A program made the translations under genes and the position numbers. From positions 55,120,638 through 55,184,637 of the forward strand of contig CM060177.1 of the NCBI GenBank assembly GCA_030549775.1: a stretch of 64,000 nucleotides of DNA, read 5' to 3'. Shown one piece after another: positions 1-11,143 of the stretch (positions within the stretch are counted from its first letter, which is position 1; each line of letters begins with the position of its first letter). The notes beneath the pieces are model-generated. The model was not told the origin of the DNA. It did not search any database and saw nothing but the letters and a program-made list of their open reading frames with translations. Source of the stretch: Tamarix chinensis (lineage: Eukaryota; Streptophyta; Magnoliopsida; Caryophyllales; Tamaricaceae).

Positions 1-1647
1 GAGGTACAGGAGACGATTATAGTTGATGAAGGACTATAATATCGAGTTGACCTATAATGAGTTTAAGGCAAAAGATGTTGTATATGCCTTTAGTAGGAAG
101 ATGAAACACTCCTTTAGTGCTTTTGTGGTGACCAATTAGTTGCTAGAGTAGCTTGGTGAGATAGGGATAGAGATAATTCAGTGTGGTGACTTAGAGATTA
201 GAGTGTGTGCTTTAACAACTACGTAGACAATTTTTTTACGAGATCCAAGTGGGAAAACCTAGGGATATTAAGCTCGAGAGGATTTGGTAGAAAATTGAGG
301 GCAATCAAGCTGAGGGTTTCCAGATTCATGACGATGATAGCATTTGCTACAATGGCCAATATTATATACCTAAAATTTGTGTTGATCTAAAGCATTTTAT
401 TTTAGAGGAGGGTGACTATATTTTTTATTCCATCCACTTAAGAGGGGATAAGCTGTTTAAGGACCTCAAAAGGATCTATTGGTAGCCTTTCATGAATTGA
501 CAAGTAGAGGAGTTTATGTCGAAATATATGACCTACCAAAAGGTCAAGATCAAGCACTAGGAACATACAAGGTTAGTCCTGCCCTAGGATATACTAGGAT
601 GGAAATAAGACTATGTATCAATGCATTTTGTGAATGGGATACCAAGGACTCATAGAGAGTGCAAAATGATCTGGGTTATTATTAAAAAGTTGACTAAATT
701 AGTTGTGTTTGTACCGATGAAGTTGACTTTGAGTATGGATCAGTTGACTGATACATATATGAGGTTTCAAGTGAGTAAGCATGGTACACCTACCAATATA
801 GTCCCCAATCAAGATTTGAGACTGGGGGAAATTGCAAGAGGATACAGGCATGAGATTGAGGATGAGTACCATCTTCCACTCAGCTATAGATGGGCAGACT
901 GAGAGGACTATTCTGACACTCAATGATATGCTATGAGCTTGTGTGTTAAATTTTTTAAGTAGAGAGGAGGAGCATCTACATATGGTTTAGTTCTCATATA
1001 ACAAAATTTATCACACTCATATAGGGATGGAACCCATTGAGGCACAGTATGGACGTAAGTGTCGAAAACCCTTATGTTAGTGTAACTTCAGAGAGATTGT
1101 GGTACTTGGACTGAAGATGATTGAAGAGATAACTCGGCAAGTTCTGTTGATCTAGGATGGGATGAGAGAATCTTAAAGTCTCCAAAAGTACTATACAGAT
1201 TTGAAGTGTAATAGTAACGGATTTGAGCTAGGGCATAGAGTTTTATTTTGGGTTTCACCCACCAAAGTGGTGCAAAGGTTTGGTGGGAAGGGTAAGTTGA
1301 GCCTAAGATATATTGATCCTTATGAGATTCTTAATATGTTTGGTAAGGTTGCATACCGCCTAGCACTTCCACAAGATTTAGCTTGAGTTTATAATATGTT
1401 ATATATCTCCTAGATGGGAAAGTACGTCGCAAATATATGATTAAACCAAATGTGGTTGAGCTTGACAAATCATTTCCCTATGAGGAGAGACCTTTGTGGA
1501 TCCCCTACATCAAGACTTATCAGACCTAAACGACTTAAATTCTTCTTGTGAAGGTTCTTTTGAGCTAGCACAGAGTATAAGAGGTGACTTGGGAGACCGT
1601 GAAGGATATGCACGAGTTGCACTCTGAGATCTTCAGTTGAGGGGTGA
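1..1647 (+). pseudogene. Ty3/gypsy chromovirus pol, 3' part (RNase H end, integrase, chromodomain)
   Basis: Broken reading frames across this stretch read, in order, as the end of RNase H (KDYNIELTYNEFKAKDVVYA followed by SRK near 30-110), the integrase zinc-binding region, the integrase core (a match to MDFV.GLPRTRRG..IWVIVDRLTKSA near 620-720) and the integrase C-terminus (1201-1386, GHRVLFWVSPTKVVQRFGGK, FGKVAYRLALP). A chromodomain-like end with EVTWETVKDMHELHSEIF falls near 1590-1645. The domain order and the chromodomain place it in the chromoviral Ty3/gypsy (Metaviridae) branch, close to the Tekay/Del type. Many stops and frameshifts show that it is dead. The element runs off the left edge of the window. 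Its 3' LTR appears to be the one starting at 1901. Recognition is from remembered family motifs, not from a search. Confidence 0.85.
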
Positions 1648-1883
1648 TAGGTTTTGGGCCATATCTCTTATAACGGCTCATTGCCTGATAGTATAGTAAC
1701 AATATTAGTAGAGTCAAGTAGGGGTGTTCATGGATTAGATATTCGGTCTTTCGGATATCCAATGATCGAATTATCAGATATTGGATAACATGAACAACTC
1801 ACTTAACCACCAAAATCACCATCCTTACATCCTTTTTCTCTTCTTCCCTAACCTTGACTTTTAACTTCAAGGATGGAATCTCC

Positions 1884-1900
1884 TTTTAAGGGAACAGTGA
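1884..1900 (+). other. Polypurine-tract-like sequence before 3' LTR
   Basis: The stretch ttttaagggaacagtga directly precedes TGTAATGCCC. A short purine run next to the 3' LTR is where plus-strand DNA synthesis of an LTR retrotransposon is primed. The position fits a + strand element made of the pol at 1-1647 and the LTR that follows. The tract is short and degraded. Confidence 0.45.
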
Positions 1901-3228
1901 TGTAATGCCCTGAAATTTAGTTAAAGCAAATCCTAAGTAATTAATGTCATAACCTAATTCTAACATCAAAAAATTTATTTTTCTAATTTACACTAACTCC
2001 CTAATCTTAAATCTTAGCCTAACCTTATTTTTATTCTAGGTTATTAATATATTTTCTAACCTAAACCTAATCCCAAATGATCATTTAATTAATCATTCCT
2101 AATATCCTAACCTAGATAATATTAATCTTATCCTAATTGAAAACCAAATCTGTTAATTATGTCCTTTTTGTTTTCTTGTTTTTCCCTTTTCTATTCTTTC
2201 CCTTTTCTTCCTTCAGTAGACTTCTCCCTCTCCTATTCTTTTCCCTCTTCTTCCTTTGTGAAACATTATCAGTAGATAATGCCTAGCACACCCATCACTC
2301 CCCTATCACTTACTAAGCCATCCTCTACCCCCATCAGCCTTATTAATTCCTAGCAACTACAATCGTGAGTGGGGATTGATTTTGTTTCACCTATTGTACC
2401 CCCTCCTCTCTCACCTCTATATGTACATGTATATATATAAATATACAACAATAAATATGTCCAATGACCTCTATTCTCTCCCTTTGTTTTCTAAATAAAA
2501 GAACGATCTTCTTCCTCCATCACCTCCTTCTTTCAGTCGCAAAAAGATCCTTGACAACCCACCATCGATTAGCCCAATTGAGAACCAACACCTCCACTAA
2601 TAGCCTTTCCAATTTCTCACCCACTGCCACCAGTCAACCTCACCATTTCTTAACCCCTACCTTTGGTTATTTCCACCGAAGATACCCAACCCCCATTTGA
2701 TAATCATTACCACAAATCACCCCCACAATCTTTGACCATTACCACCATTTCCTTCCCCTCCCCTTTGCCCATTCTTATCAAAAATCACCCCCAAAAATTG
2801 GCTAAAATAGTCATTAACCCCCTCTATCCTTTGGCCTAGCACCTTGTAACCACCTTCCTTCCTTTTCCTTTCTTTGTTGTAGCCACTTTCACCATAGTGA
2901 CACCCCACTTTTTGGCAGCTTCCACCACAGCCATCCTCATCCTTTTTCATCCTCCATCACAGTTGTATCCCCCTTAGCAACAACAACTTGTGTTATTGGT
3001 ACCATCCCTTGGCTCGACACACTTTGCTGCTCCTCCTGCCTTATTTGTGCTAGATCTCCTAAAATGGCTTGTCTTAGTTTAATCCTTCCATTCTTGAAAC
3101 CTTTCATTTCACTAACATTTCTTTAATTATGTGGTTGAATCCTAATGTTCTTTTATTATGGTTTCTTAGGTGATTTTTCTAAGATTCCAAAAGAGGAGGA
3201 ATATGAGTAGCGTGCATAGAGACCAAAG
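1901..3228 (+). mobile_element. LTR-A, first part (3' LTR of the left chromovirus)
   Basis: It starts TGTAATGCCCTGAAAT after a purine tract and downstream of the pol remnant, as a 3' LTR should. It has an AT-rich beginning, a pyrimidine-rich stretch (2160-2300), a TATA box near 2434, and then a C/T-rich leader (2470-2960). It is interrupted near 3229 by an antisense LTR and appears to resume at 11144. The predicted small proteins here are low-complexity reads of the C/T-rich strand and are not treated as genes. Confidence 0.6.
2434..2443 (+). promoter_or_regulatory. TATA box of LTR-A
   Basis: TATATAAATA lies between the AT-rich U3-like start of the LTR and its C/T-rich leader, where the retrotransposon promoter is expected. 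The inference rests on sequence and position only. Confidence 0.4.
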
Positions 3229-3441
3229 TCATAACACCCCCATTTTACTAGATGAAAATTTTTGTTTTTTGTAGAAGTGTTAGTTACTAAATTACTAAGC
3301 ATTATCACACACTTAGCATGAGTCTGGCTCCCTCCCCTTTTTTATGCCAAGTGATAAGGCTAAAACAAAGCATAACTAAAGTAAATTAGTAGAAATAGAA
3401 ATAATACATATGAGAGTTACGAATAAATATTGTAGTACAAT
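3229..3441 (-). mobile_element. LTR-B copy 1, first part (antisense)
   Basis: It begins with a degraded TGTAACACCCCCATTTTAC-type LTR end read in antisense, and resembles 14480-14640 (the same order: cacttag, 'atgccaagtg', 'aataatat', 'gagttac'). The copy is broken at 3442 by LTR-C copy 1 and continues at 7815. Confidence 0.55.
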
Positions 3442-4204
3442 TATAACACCTCTAAAATTCACTACTAAAAAATTTCGTTTTATTTAAAGAAAATAACTGA
3501 AGCAAAAGGCAAAAAACTATGAATTTTGAGGATATACCGCCACACTTAGTACCAAACTGGTTTTCTCCTACCGTTACAAGACCAAGTGCTAAGGCAAAAA
3601 GAATAAAATACAATTTTCTTGAACTCAAACTTTATTTAAATCAGTGTAGCACAAATAATTTCATTACAAGAATAGAATCCACCAATGGTGGTTACAAGAA
3701 TAAAGATCATTTTACAAAAGAATAAAAGGTAAAAGAGAGGAGAAAATCTTGAATCATTCCCAAACAATCCTTACACTATTACCCGGTGCCCACTTGAATA
3801 GCACCTAAAATAGACCTATAAGGGACACTAATCATTGAATAGGTAGGGGTCCACAAATGAAACCCTTCAGTACTATAGTAATAAGTCCCTTTAAACCAAA
3901 CTAAAAGGTAGGCCCATATGCAACACATGATACATAACCCATATAGAATGATAACATACAGACTAAGCAAAATGATGATGGATGTCAGGACTAATACATA
4001 AGGTAAGACCACATACGATAAGAAATGCATAACAAAAAATCCACGTACTTAATAAATCCATCACATACCCAAGTAGGGACAAGCACTAAAGCCAAACTCA
4101 TATCATATCAATAGATCATAATGTGAAATCAATACTTTTAGTCTTAATCCATTAATTAAACATTATTCAATCATAGTCTTTGAATTATATCCATATGAGT
4201 GTGA

Positions 4205-4570
4205 GAACCCCACTATTATAGCCGATGGATCGGAAATAAACAGGGCAGCACACACCTCACCAATATTCTTCGCTAGTGGATTGGTCTCTAGGACTCCCTG
4301 CACTTCGCATCTATTATTCGTCGATGGACCAGTCTAGCCCTCACTCAAATAGTGTTCCACTTTAAGTGATTAGTGTTTTCCCATAATTTATTAATATCCC
4401 ATGTTTGGATTATTAGGCTCAGGATCCCCCACTATTATAACCGATAGATCAGAAACAGATAGGGCAACACACACCATACCACTATTATTCACTAATAGAT
4501 CAGTCCCTAGGGCATCTTGCACCTGCCACTATTATGTCGGTAGATCGGTCTGGGCCTAGCTCAATAATAT
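4205..4570. repeat. Degraded copies of the LTR-C inverted-repeat modules
   Basis: Two passes of the unit 'ccccactattat..CCGATGGATCGG..cagggca..actattatt..ggac' are visible at 4208-4390 and 4425-4570. CCGATGGATCGG (4222-4233) corresponds to CCGGTGGACCGG in the younger copy at 28868. Most of the other motifs have lost symmetry. Confidence 0.6.
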
Positions 4571-4969
4571 TTCACTTTACATAATTAGTACTTTATTCAT
4601 GTCTTATTTAATAGGTCCATTTGTTCAATTCGAGGGAAGGAAAGAAGTTCACAAATCCAAAGATATAAGGATATAATGGCCATAGAATCAAGCATTCCAT
4701 ATCAAGGATCATGGCACACACAAAAACCTAACACGTACTTCAAACATATCTAACACACATTTCCATGCATACTTACAAACCAGACACCTCTTTCATGATT
4801 ATGAGGTAAACACCATATGAGACCCTTAATTATCCATCCAACCCTAGAATGTGCTATGTTCTTGTGAGACTCACTGACTTACCGAAAGCCGTTACCTTAT
4901 CATTCACTATTACTTATATCTAATTATGAAACTCATTTAATCCATTGACATGTTAGACAAAAGTTATCA

Positions 4970-5660
4970 ATTTACCCCTATCATCTTATAAAATTACTAA
5001 AATACCCCTTATCTGCAAAACTACCAAGTCACCCATTTTCATTTACTAATTTACCATATTAGCCTTCATATTACATATTTACCACAATGCCCCTTGCATG
5101 TATAGGATTACCAAATTAACCTCCATACTTATTAAACTCATAAAATTGCCCTTTTGGTTGGTTGAATTACCAAATTACCCTTCTTCATTATTATAATTAC
5201 CAATTTTCTCCTTTTACTTACAAAATTACCGATTTAACCTTTCTTTATACCAATTTACCAAAATATCTTGTTTTCTTTATTAAATTACCATATTACCCCT
5301 TTACTTTACATAATTACAAAATGCCCTTTCCATTATGCCTAATTACCAAAATACCCTTCTCCTTTATTAATTACCAAGTTACCCCTTTACTTTACAAAAT
5401 TACCATAATACCCTGTCCTTTATACCAAATTACCACTTTACCCTTTCGCTTTACATAATTACCAAAACACCCTTCCTTTTTATTAATTTACCAAAATACC
5501 TTCGTACTCCAAAAAATTACTAAGTTATCCCCTTTTCCATGTAAAATTACTAAAATGCTCTCCCTACTTATCTATTTACATTTTTACCCCTTTACTATTA
5601 TAATTTATCATTTTACCCTTATTATACCACTTTTACCAAAATACCTTCACAACATCAAAT
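4970..5660. repeat. Imperfect tandem array of TTACCAAAATACCC-type units
   Basis: About 20 degenerate units alternate 'aaattaccaaattaccc' or 'aaaatacccttc' with 'ctttactttac', at a period near 25-35 bases. The 98-residue frame at 5162-5458 is a read-through of this array, not a protein gene. The corresponding part of LTR-C copy 3 does not show such an expansion. Confidence 0.7.
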
Positions 5661-7814
5661 ATTGACATACATACTCCATACACTTCACCCAACACTACCA
5701 ACGATTATTATTTATCATTAATACATATTGGCACCTACTACACATACTTATTTAGGCCATGCTCTTTTCCCAAGAAAAATTACCAAAATACCCCTAAGGC
5801 TCATATTAACATTATTTATGCATCCAATGGCCCCGTTAACATATTATGTCATACATATGTACTTAATATTATTATTAACAACAAAGCTCCTTCCTTAAGG
5901 ATTATTTCTACACATGACATATAAATTAGCATGCTTTCCCTTTCATCAATCAACATATGCCACTAAATACATTATAATTAACAACATATGTCATGTATAT
6001 AAACATATTAAAAACCCTAATGTGCTAGCATACGTGCATCCATACATTTTAGTAGGGTATAATGATTACCTTATTTCTAGCAAAAATTAAACCTTACCGA
6101 TACCTCGGTTAAAGGTTTGAGCTTTGATTAGTAAAAATTGATACCTAAAAATCATATAAAAAATTAGCATAATAGAAGTTGAAAATCAAAAGAATAATTG
6201 TTATCAAAAGCTTAATTAATATATACTAATTCCAACTATTTTTATACCTTAAAATTAACTAAGATTGGCTAAAAATAAAGGTAAGGCTCATGTTGCGTCA
6301 GCAGCTTGAGTTGAATGCAAAGATGGAAGGGGCTAAGGGTCAAAGAGGGAGAAGTGGGGATTAAAGGGCAGTTTGGTTGTGTTAAGGGTTTGAGGGCTTA
6401 GTTGAGAGCTTGTGGAGGGGATTAAGGGTGGTGGCTAAGTGCAGGGAGGGAGTAAGGGTGTAGGTGGAGGTTAAGGGTCAGTGATTGGCAGCTTAGGGTG
6501 GCAGAGGTGGTAGTTGTAGGCTGAGAGAAAGAGGTCAAAGGTTAGATAAAGGAGAAGAATAGAAGGGATGGATGCTGGGGGAGATTTCGGCCAAGGGGAG
6601 GAAGGATGTGGTAGGGGAGGTTTCAGGGAGCAGATTGGTGGTTGTAGAGGCAGCGGAAGAGGCGAAATGGTGGCTGACAGTGGTGGTGTAGGGTGGAGGC
6701 TAAGAAGGAGAGGAAAGAAAAGGAAGGAAGGGAAGGGGCAGCAAGGGTGAGTGGGGTGATGGGGGTGGTGCAAGGGGGTTTGCGGGGTGTTAGGGAGGTG
6801 GTGCAAATGGTTGTGTGGGTGGAGATAGTGGTGGTTGGGGGTAGTAAAGTGAAAATAGGGGAGGGAGAGAAGAGGGGAATAGGGAGAATGGGGGATCGGT
6901 AGAGAGAGAAGTGTGGCTCAAGTAGGGAAGAAATGAAGCATAAGAGAAGGGGAGAAGGAGAGGAAAAGGAGGGAAGATAGGGCGCTAGCTAACAGACTGT
7001 TGTGGCTGGTGGTAGGGTAGTGGGTTGTAGGATGAGGGAAGGAAGGGGCATGCGCTGCAAGGCATGTATGGCCCAAAAATGGAAGGAAAGGGATGGGGGA
7101 GAGAGAGGAAGAGGGAATAAGGTTGCAGGAGTAGTAGTGGTAGGCTAGAGGTGCAAGTGGCATAGCAAGCTGCAGCTTTGAAGGAAAAGGGAGAAGAAGG
7201 GAGGAGAAGGGAAGAAGAAGAAGAAGGAAAGAAAGAAGGGGTAGGCTAGCCGGGCAAGGGAGAAAGAAGGGGGAGTGGGTTGGCCCACATGCAAAGGAGA
7301 GGGGAGGAAAAGAAAAAACTAGGTTGACCCAATTACGGGTAAAGGAAGGAAGAAAAGAAAGAAGGGAGGTGTGTTGGGGCACCGTACAGGAGAAGTGAGA
7401 AGGAAGGGAGGGAGTGGGCCGGTCAGCGGCCTAGCGCGAGGGGAAGGGGATCTTAGGCCTAGCTACCCAAAGGGAAAGGGAGGAAAAGAAGAAAAAGGAA
7501 AATGGGGAGAAATAAAATAAAATAATTTTTAAAATAATAGAATTTAATATTTTTGATAGATAAATTAATTAAATAATTTAATATATTAGTTTTAAAAAGG
7601 TTAATTTTTATAAAATAATAGTTTGGAAAATTATTTAAATAAAATGAGTATGATAAAATAAAATAAAAATATTTTAGTTTATTAAATGTTCATATCCATT
7701 TTTATATGCCCAAAAATCCACAAAATGATTAATTTAAATATATTTAAAACTTAAATTACCCCAAATGAGGGTTATGTATTAATTTCTAGTTTTAGATTTT
7801 TGGGGTATTACAAT

Positions 7815-10800
7815 AACAGTATAACCAAATACAGTAAAAGACATAAGAGTCCAAAGGAAAATCAATTGTAACAAAATCATGATCTAAATGTACAACTCCA
7901 ATTTACCCTAACTCTTAGACCCAAAAGTACATTCTAAAAATGGAACCTCTTCCCAAGGACTCCACTTTTTCTACCCACGCTTATAAGCTTCATGCCATTC
8001 CATGGCCCTAACATAGTCATCTATAAAAGTAGTATCAATATGTCTTCCTCGTGCCGAGTACATCATAGTACCTCACAAGAGGTAGTGCACCCACATTTGA
8101 GATAGTCACAAAAAAAAATCATACTTAAGCACAAGGCATGAACTATGCAAACATTATTCTTGGAGAAACATATATCAATGTCCAAGTCTCAACTTAATAG
8201 TAAAACACACCAAACCATTTCTCATCATATCAAACTGAGAAATTATATTTGATTAGTTAAATATATTCCAATCATAGTGGTAGGGCACTAGGGCAACTGA
8301 AAAAAAAATCCAAAACAATACCAGTGTAGGGTACTAAGACGTCTACCAAACAAACTAATCTAACATAATTGAAAGGTAGGGTACTGAGGCAACTACTAAA
8401 CCAACAATCCATCATAATACCAAGGTAGGACACTAAGGCAACTATCAAACCAGCAATCCATCATAATAGCAAGGTAGGGCATTGTGGCAACTACCCAACT
8501 AACAATCCATCACAATACCAAGGTAGAGTACTGAGGAAACTACTAAACCAACAATCCATTTCTTTTATTTTATTACACAAAAATCATTTCCATTTTTATG
8601 TCCTTACTCGATAGGGATACAAATCAACCTAGGGACACAGTGGTACACTTGGTCATATTAGCACCTAAAAGCAACACAATATCTTTACCTCAAACCTAGA
8701 TACACAATGGTATGCATGTTCATTCCAGTGTCCAAAAGCAATAAAGTATCCTCCCACCCTCGGTCACCTAATCCTTAAGTACTAATGTCCCCTATAGGGC
8801 TCGTGGTCACCTATAAAGTAGGATTGAGCCTTAAATTGTGGCTTAGTAACTCACCAGTGAACCAAAAATGAAGGCTAACACTTGACCTCAAAGCTAGTGA
8901 CCCCTAGTTAGTAACCATTCTAAACTCGAGGTCTTTCAGTTTAAGGATTTTCATCTTATGAGGTGATCACATAAGTCACATATGACACAAATATTTTTAT
9001 TTTCCATACTTAGCCATTTTCATTTTTATTTCCAATTATTTAGATAAATCCTAAAATCATAGTTCTATGTCAAGCCAATTCAATGATATGGTCAACCTAT
9101 CAAAACTCTAAGGCCATCTTAGCATTCAGTTATTTGTAAAAGATACATTGGGTCAAAATTACCAAAATACCTTTTAAAACCCTAGTTTCCACATTGTATT
9201 AATTTCTTGTATCAAACATTATCATTATGAGAGATTTTTCATGAGTAAGAAAAAATAAAATATTGCACAATATTTTATCTCATAGGTAATCTTTGCATTT
9301 TGGCAATGAACTATATTTTTCACTTTTTATGCATTTAGTAGGTTACACCCACGGAACCTTCATCATACATCTATCACATATCACATCTTTCATGCATTAT
9401 ATATGTACACATTTAATGTGTAAAACATCATTGAAATAGGAATATCGTCATCATAGTACATGTAGGAGAATATCACTAACTCTAGGCCATGCAAATAAGA
9501 TTTATCATAAGCTAACCCTAATTATACATATATATGTCCATGTGAATTATCATAACCATAGTTCCATGCATGAGGAATCCTGAGGCATTTACCGTGGGAT
9601 TTGAATCATAAATTGATAAGAATGGAAATCCTACCAAAATCTTAGACATTTGGACATAAAACATTTGACATATTACCATGCATACAACATAATAATCAAT
9701 AATCACGCATATCATCCCTTTAACGTATTATCATGTTATCACGCATGTTAAAATACTATAAAAGAATAAAACCCTAGAATTATTATAGTTCTAGAATTTC
9801 CTAGCATTCTTACACATAGTTTCCACCATCTTATGAGTGATAGGATTTACCTAACCTATGCTTACACAAAAAAGGCCTTCTCCAAAGCTCTCAATGATAA
9901 CCTAGGATTTTAGCATCCAAACATGTACATATATTAGCATATAATATTACATAATATTAATTTATAATTATAATATAAATTAAGGGCTACTAATCAGTCA
10001 AAAAAGGAAGAGGAGAACCAAGGGAAAAACATAACACCGAAAGAGGAGTTTTAGCCTAGAAGAGTGGAGGGTGGCAACGGTGAGAATGACCTAGGATTAG
10101 GGACTAAGAATGGTAAGAATGGCTAAAGGTAGGGAGGATAGAATGGTAAAAATCGTGCAGCAAAATGGCTGAAGGAGAAGTGTAGCACGAAGGGTCAAAA
10201 GAGGGGAAGTAGTTTCAATAATAATGGGCAGAGAAAAATGGAGGAGCTTTGGCCAAAATGGCCAAGGGTGAGTGTGTAGATCTATGAGAGTTATGGCTGA
10301 ATGGAAGTGAAAGGGAATACTAGGTTTGGCTAAAGGAAAAGGACAAGGAACGATAAGGCCGGTGGTATGGAGGTTGAAAAGTCGAGGGGTTCCAAAGATA
10401 AGAAGGAAAGAAACATTTATAAAGGAAGGTTATGGGGTATTTATGTGTTGTTGTAGTGGAGTTAATGGCATGGGTGGTTGATGTGGGGTATAATGGTTTC
10501 GTGCTGGTGGCTGATAATTAGATAAGGAGGTTGACAGGGGTTAGTGTTGTAGAAAAAGAATTAGTGGAGGAAAGTAGCAATGATAGGAAGAATGGGGGAG
10601 TTTTGTGCAAGAGAGGGAGATCGGGCGAGGTAGAAATTGTAGGATGCTAAGGGCTTTTGGAACAACATAGGAGGTAGAGAAGTGTTATAAGTAGGGGGTT
10701 GCGTGTAGGGAAAAGGGGAGTAAAACCAAAAGACAAAAACATAGGGGAGGGGGAGGTATGGTGTAGAGTGATAGTTTGTAAGTAATGTGTTAGGGTAGGG

Positions 10801-11143
10801 AAGAGTAGGGTGATGGTCAGAGGAAATCTAGCATATGTTAAGGGTAAGTTAGGGTAAAATATCCAGGTAAAGATTTTGGGTAAAATTATTTCGTCGAGTT
10901 TAAGATTACTAGGCTAGGTATATTTGATGAAATGGATATCGATTACGACCATACCTAAGTTTAAATTTTAATATGCACCCTATAACATATGTTAACATAA
11001 TTAAATTTTATAAATAATAAGTAATAATAATATTAAAAATATTAAAAATTTTATTTATTATCAAAGATCCTAAAATGATTGTTATAACTAAAACACATAA
11101 TTACTAGTTATAATTAGGTTTTTTTGGAAATTAGGTATTAGAA
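7815..11143 (-). mobile_element. LTR-B copy 1, second part (antisense)
   Basis: It continues LTR-B after the LTR-C insertion. 7830-8120 matches 14680-14950, 8920-9180 matches 43860-44110, and 10850-11140 is the reverse complement of the start of the + strand copy at 59815. That comparison gives the LTR limits and its antisense orientation. The total LTR-B length without the insertion is about 3.5 kb. It contains a 49-bp tandem array (8279-8559) and a purine-rich antisense leader (10010-10860). No coding sequence is recognised. Confidence 0.65.
8279..8559. repeat. Tandem array, about 49-bp unit, six copies, in LTR-B
   Basis: Units start gtagggyactgaggcaacta and end with caacaatccatcataatacc and aag. 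Five or six imperfect copies follow one another without spacers. The same array occurs with two copies at about 15165-15270 and, on the opposite strand, with about five at 62388-62620, so it belongs to the LTR-B family and varies in copy number. Confidence 0.8.

Larger units (their letters stand above)
3442..7812 (-). mobile_element. LTR-C copy 1, solo LTR inserted in LTR-B
   Basis: The first 130 bases (tataacacctctaaaattcac, then 'ccgccacacttagtacca', 'ctaccgttacaagaccaagtgctaaggc') match the starts of the copies at 18708 and 27977. The right end, TTTTTGGGGTATTACA, is a normal antisense LTR end. The pentamer ACAAT precedes it (3437-3441) and also spans 7810-7814, so a target duplication overlapping the final ACA is possible after loss of three bases. 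No gag or pol lies inside, so it reads as a solo LTR of about 4.4 kb. It contains an ATTACC-rich tandem region (4970-5660) and a strongly purine-rich leader read in antisense (6290-7520). The open frames at 6471-6902 and 6918-7382 are artefacts of that skew. Confidence 0.7.

Noticed and set aside
1201..1386. Short frame considered as a stand-alone small gene
   Set aside because: It is the integrase C-terminus of the left chromovirus, continuous with other decayed pol blocks.
6471..7382. Pro/Leu/Ser-rich and Glu/Gly-rich open frames on both strands
   Set aside because: Strong purine skew removes stops on one strand. The sequence is the leader of LTR-C copy 1 and the frames are low complexity.
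8279..8559. Regularly spaced repeats considered as a CRISPR array
   Set aside because: The units are contiguous and imperfect with no unique spacers, and they belong to a plant LTR family with variable copy number.
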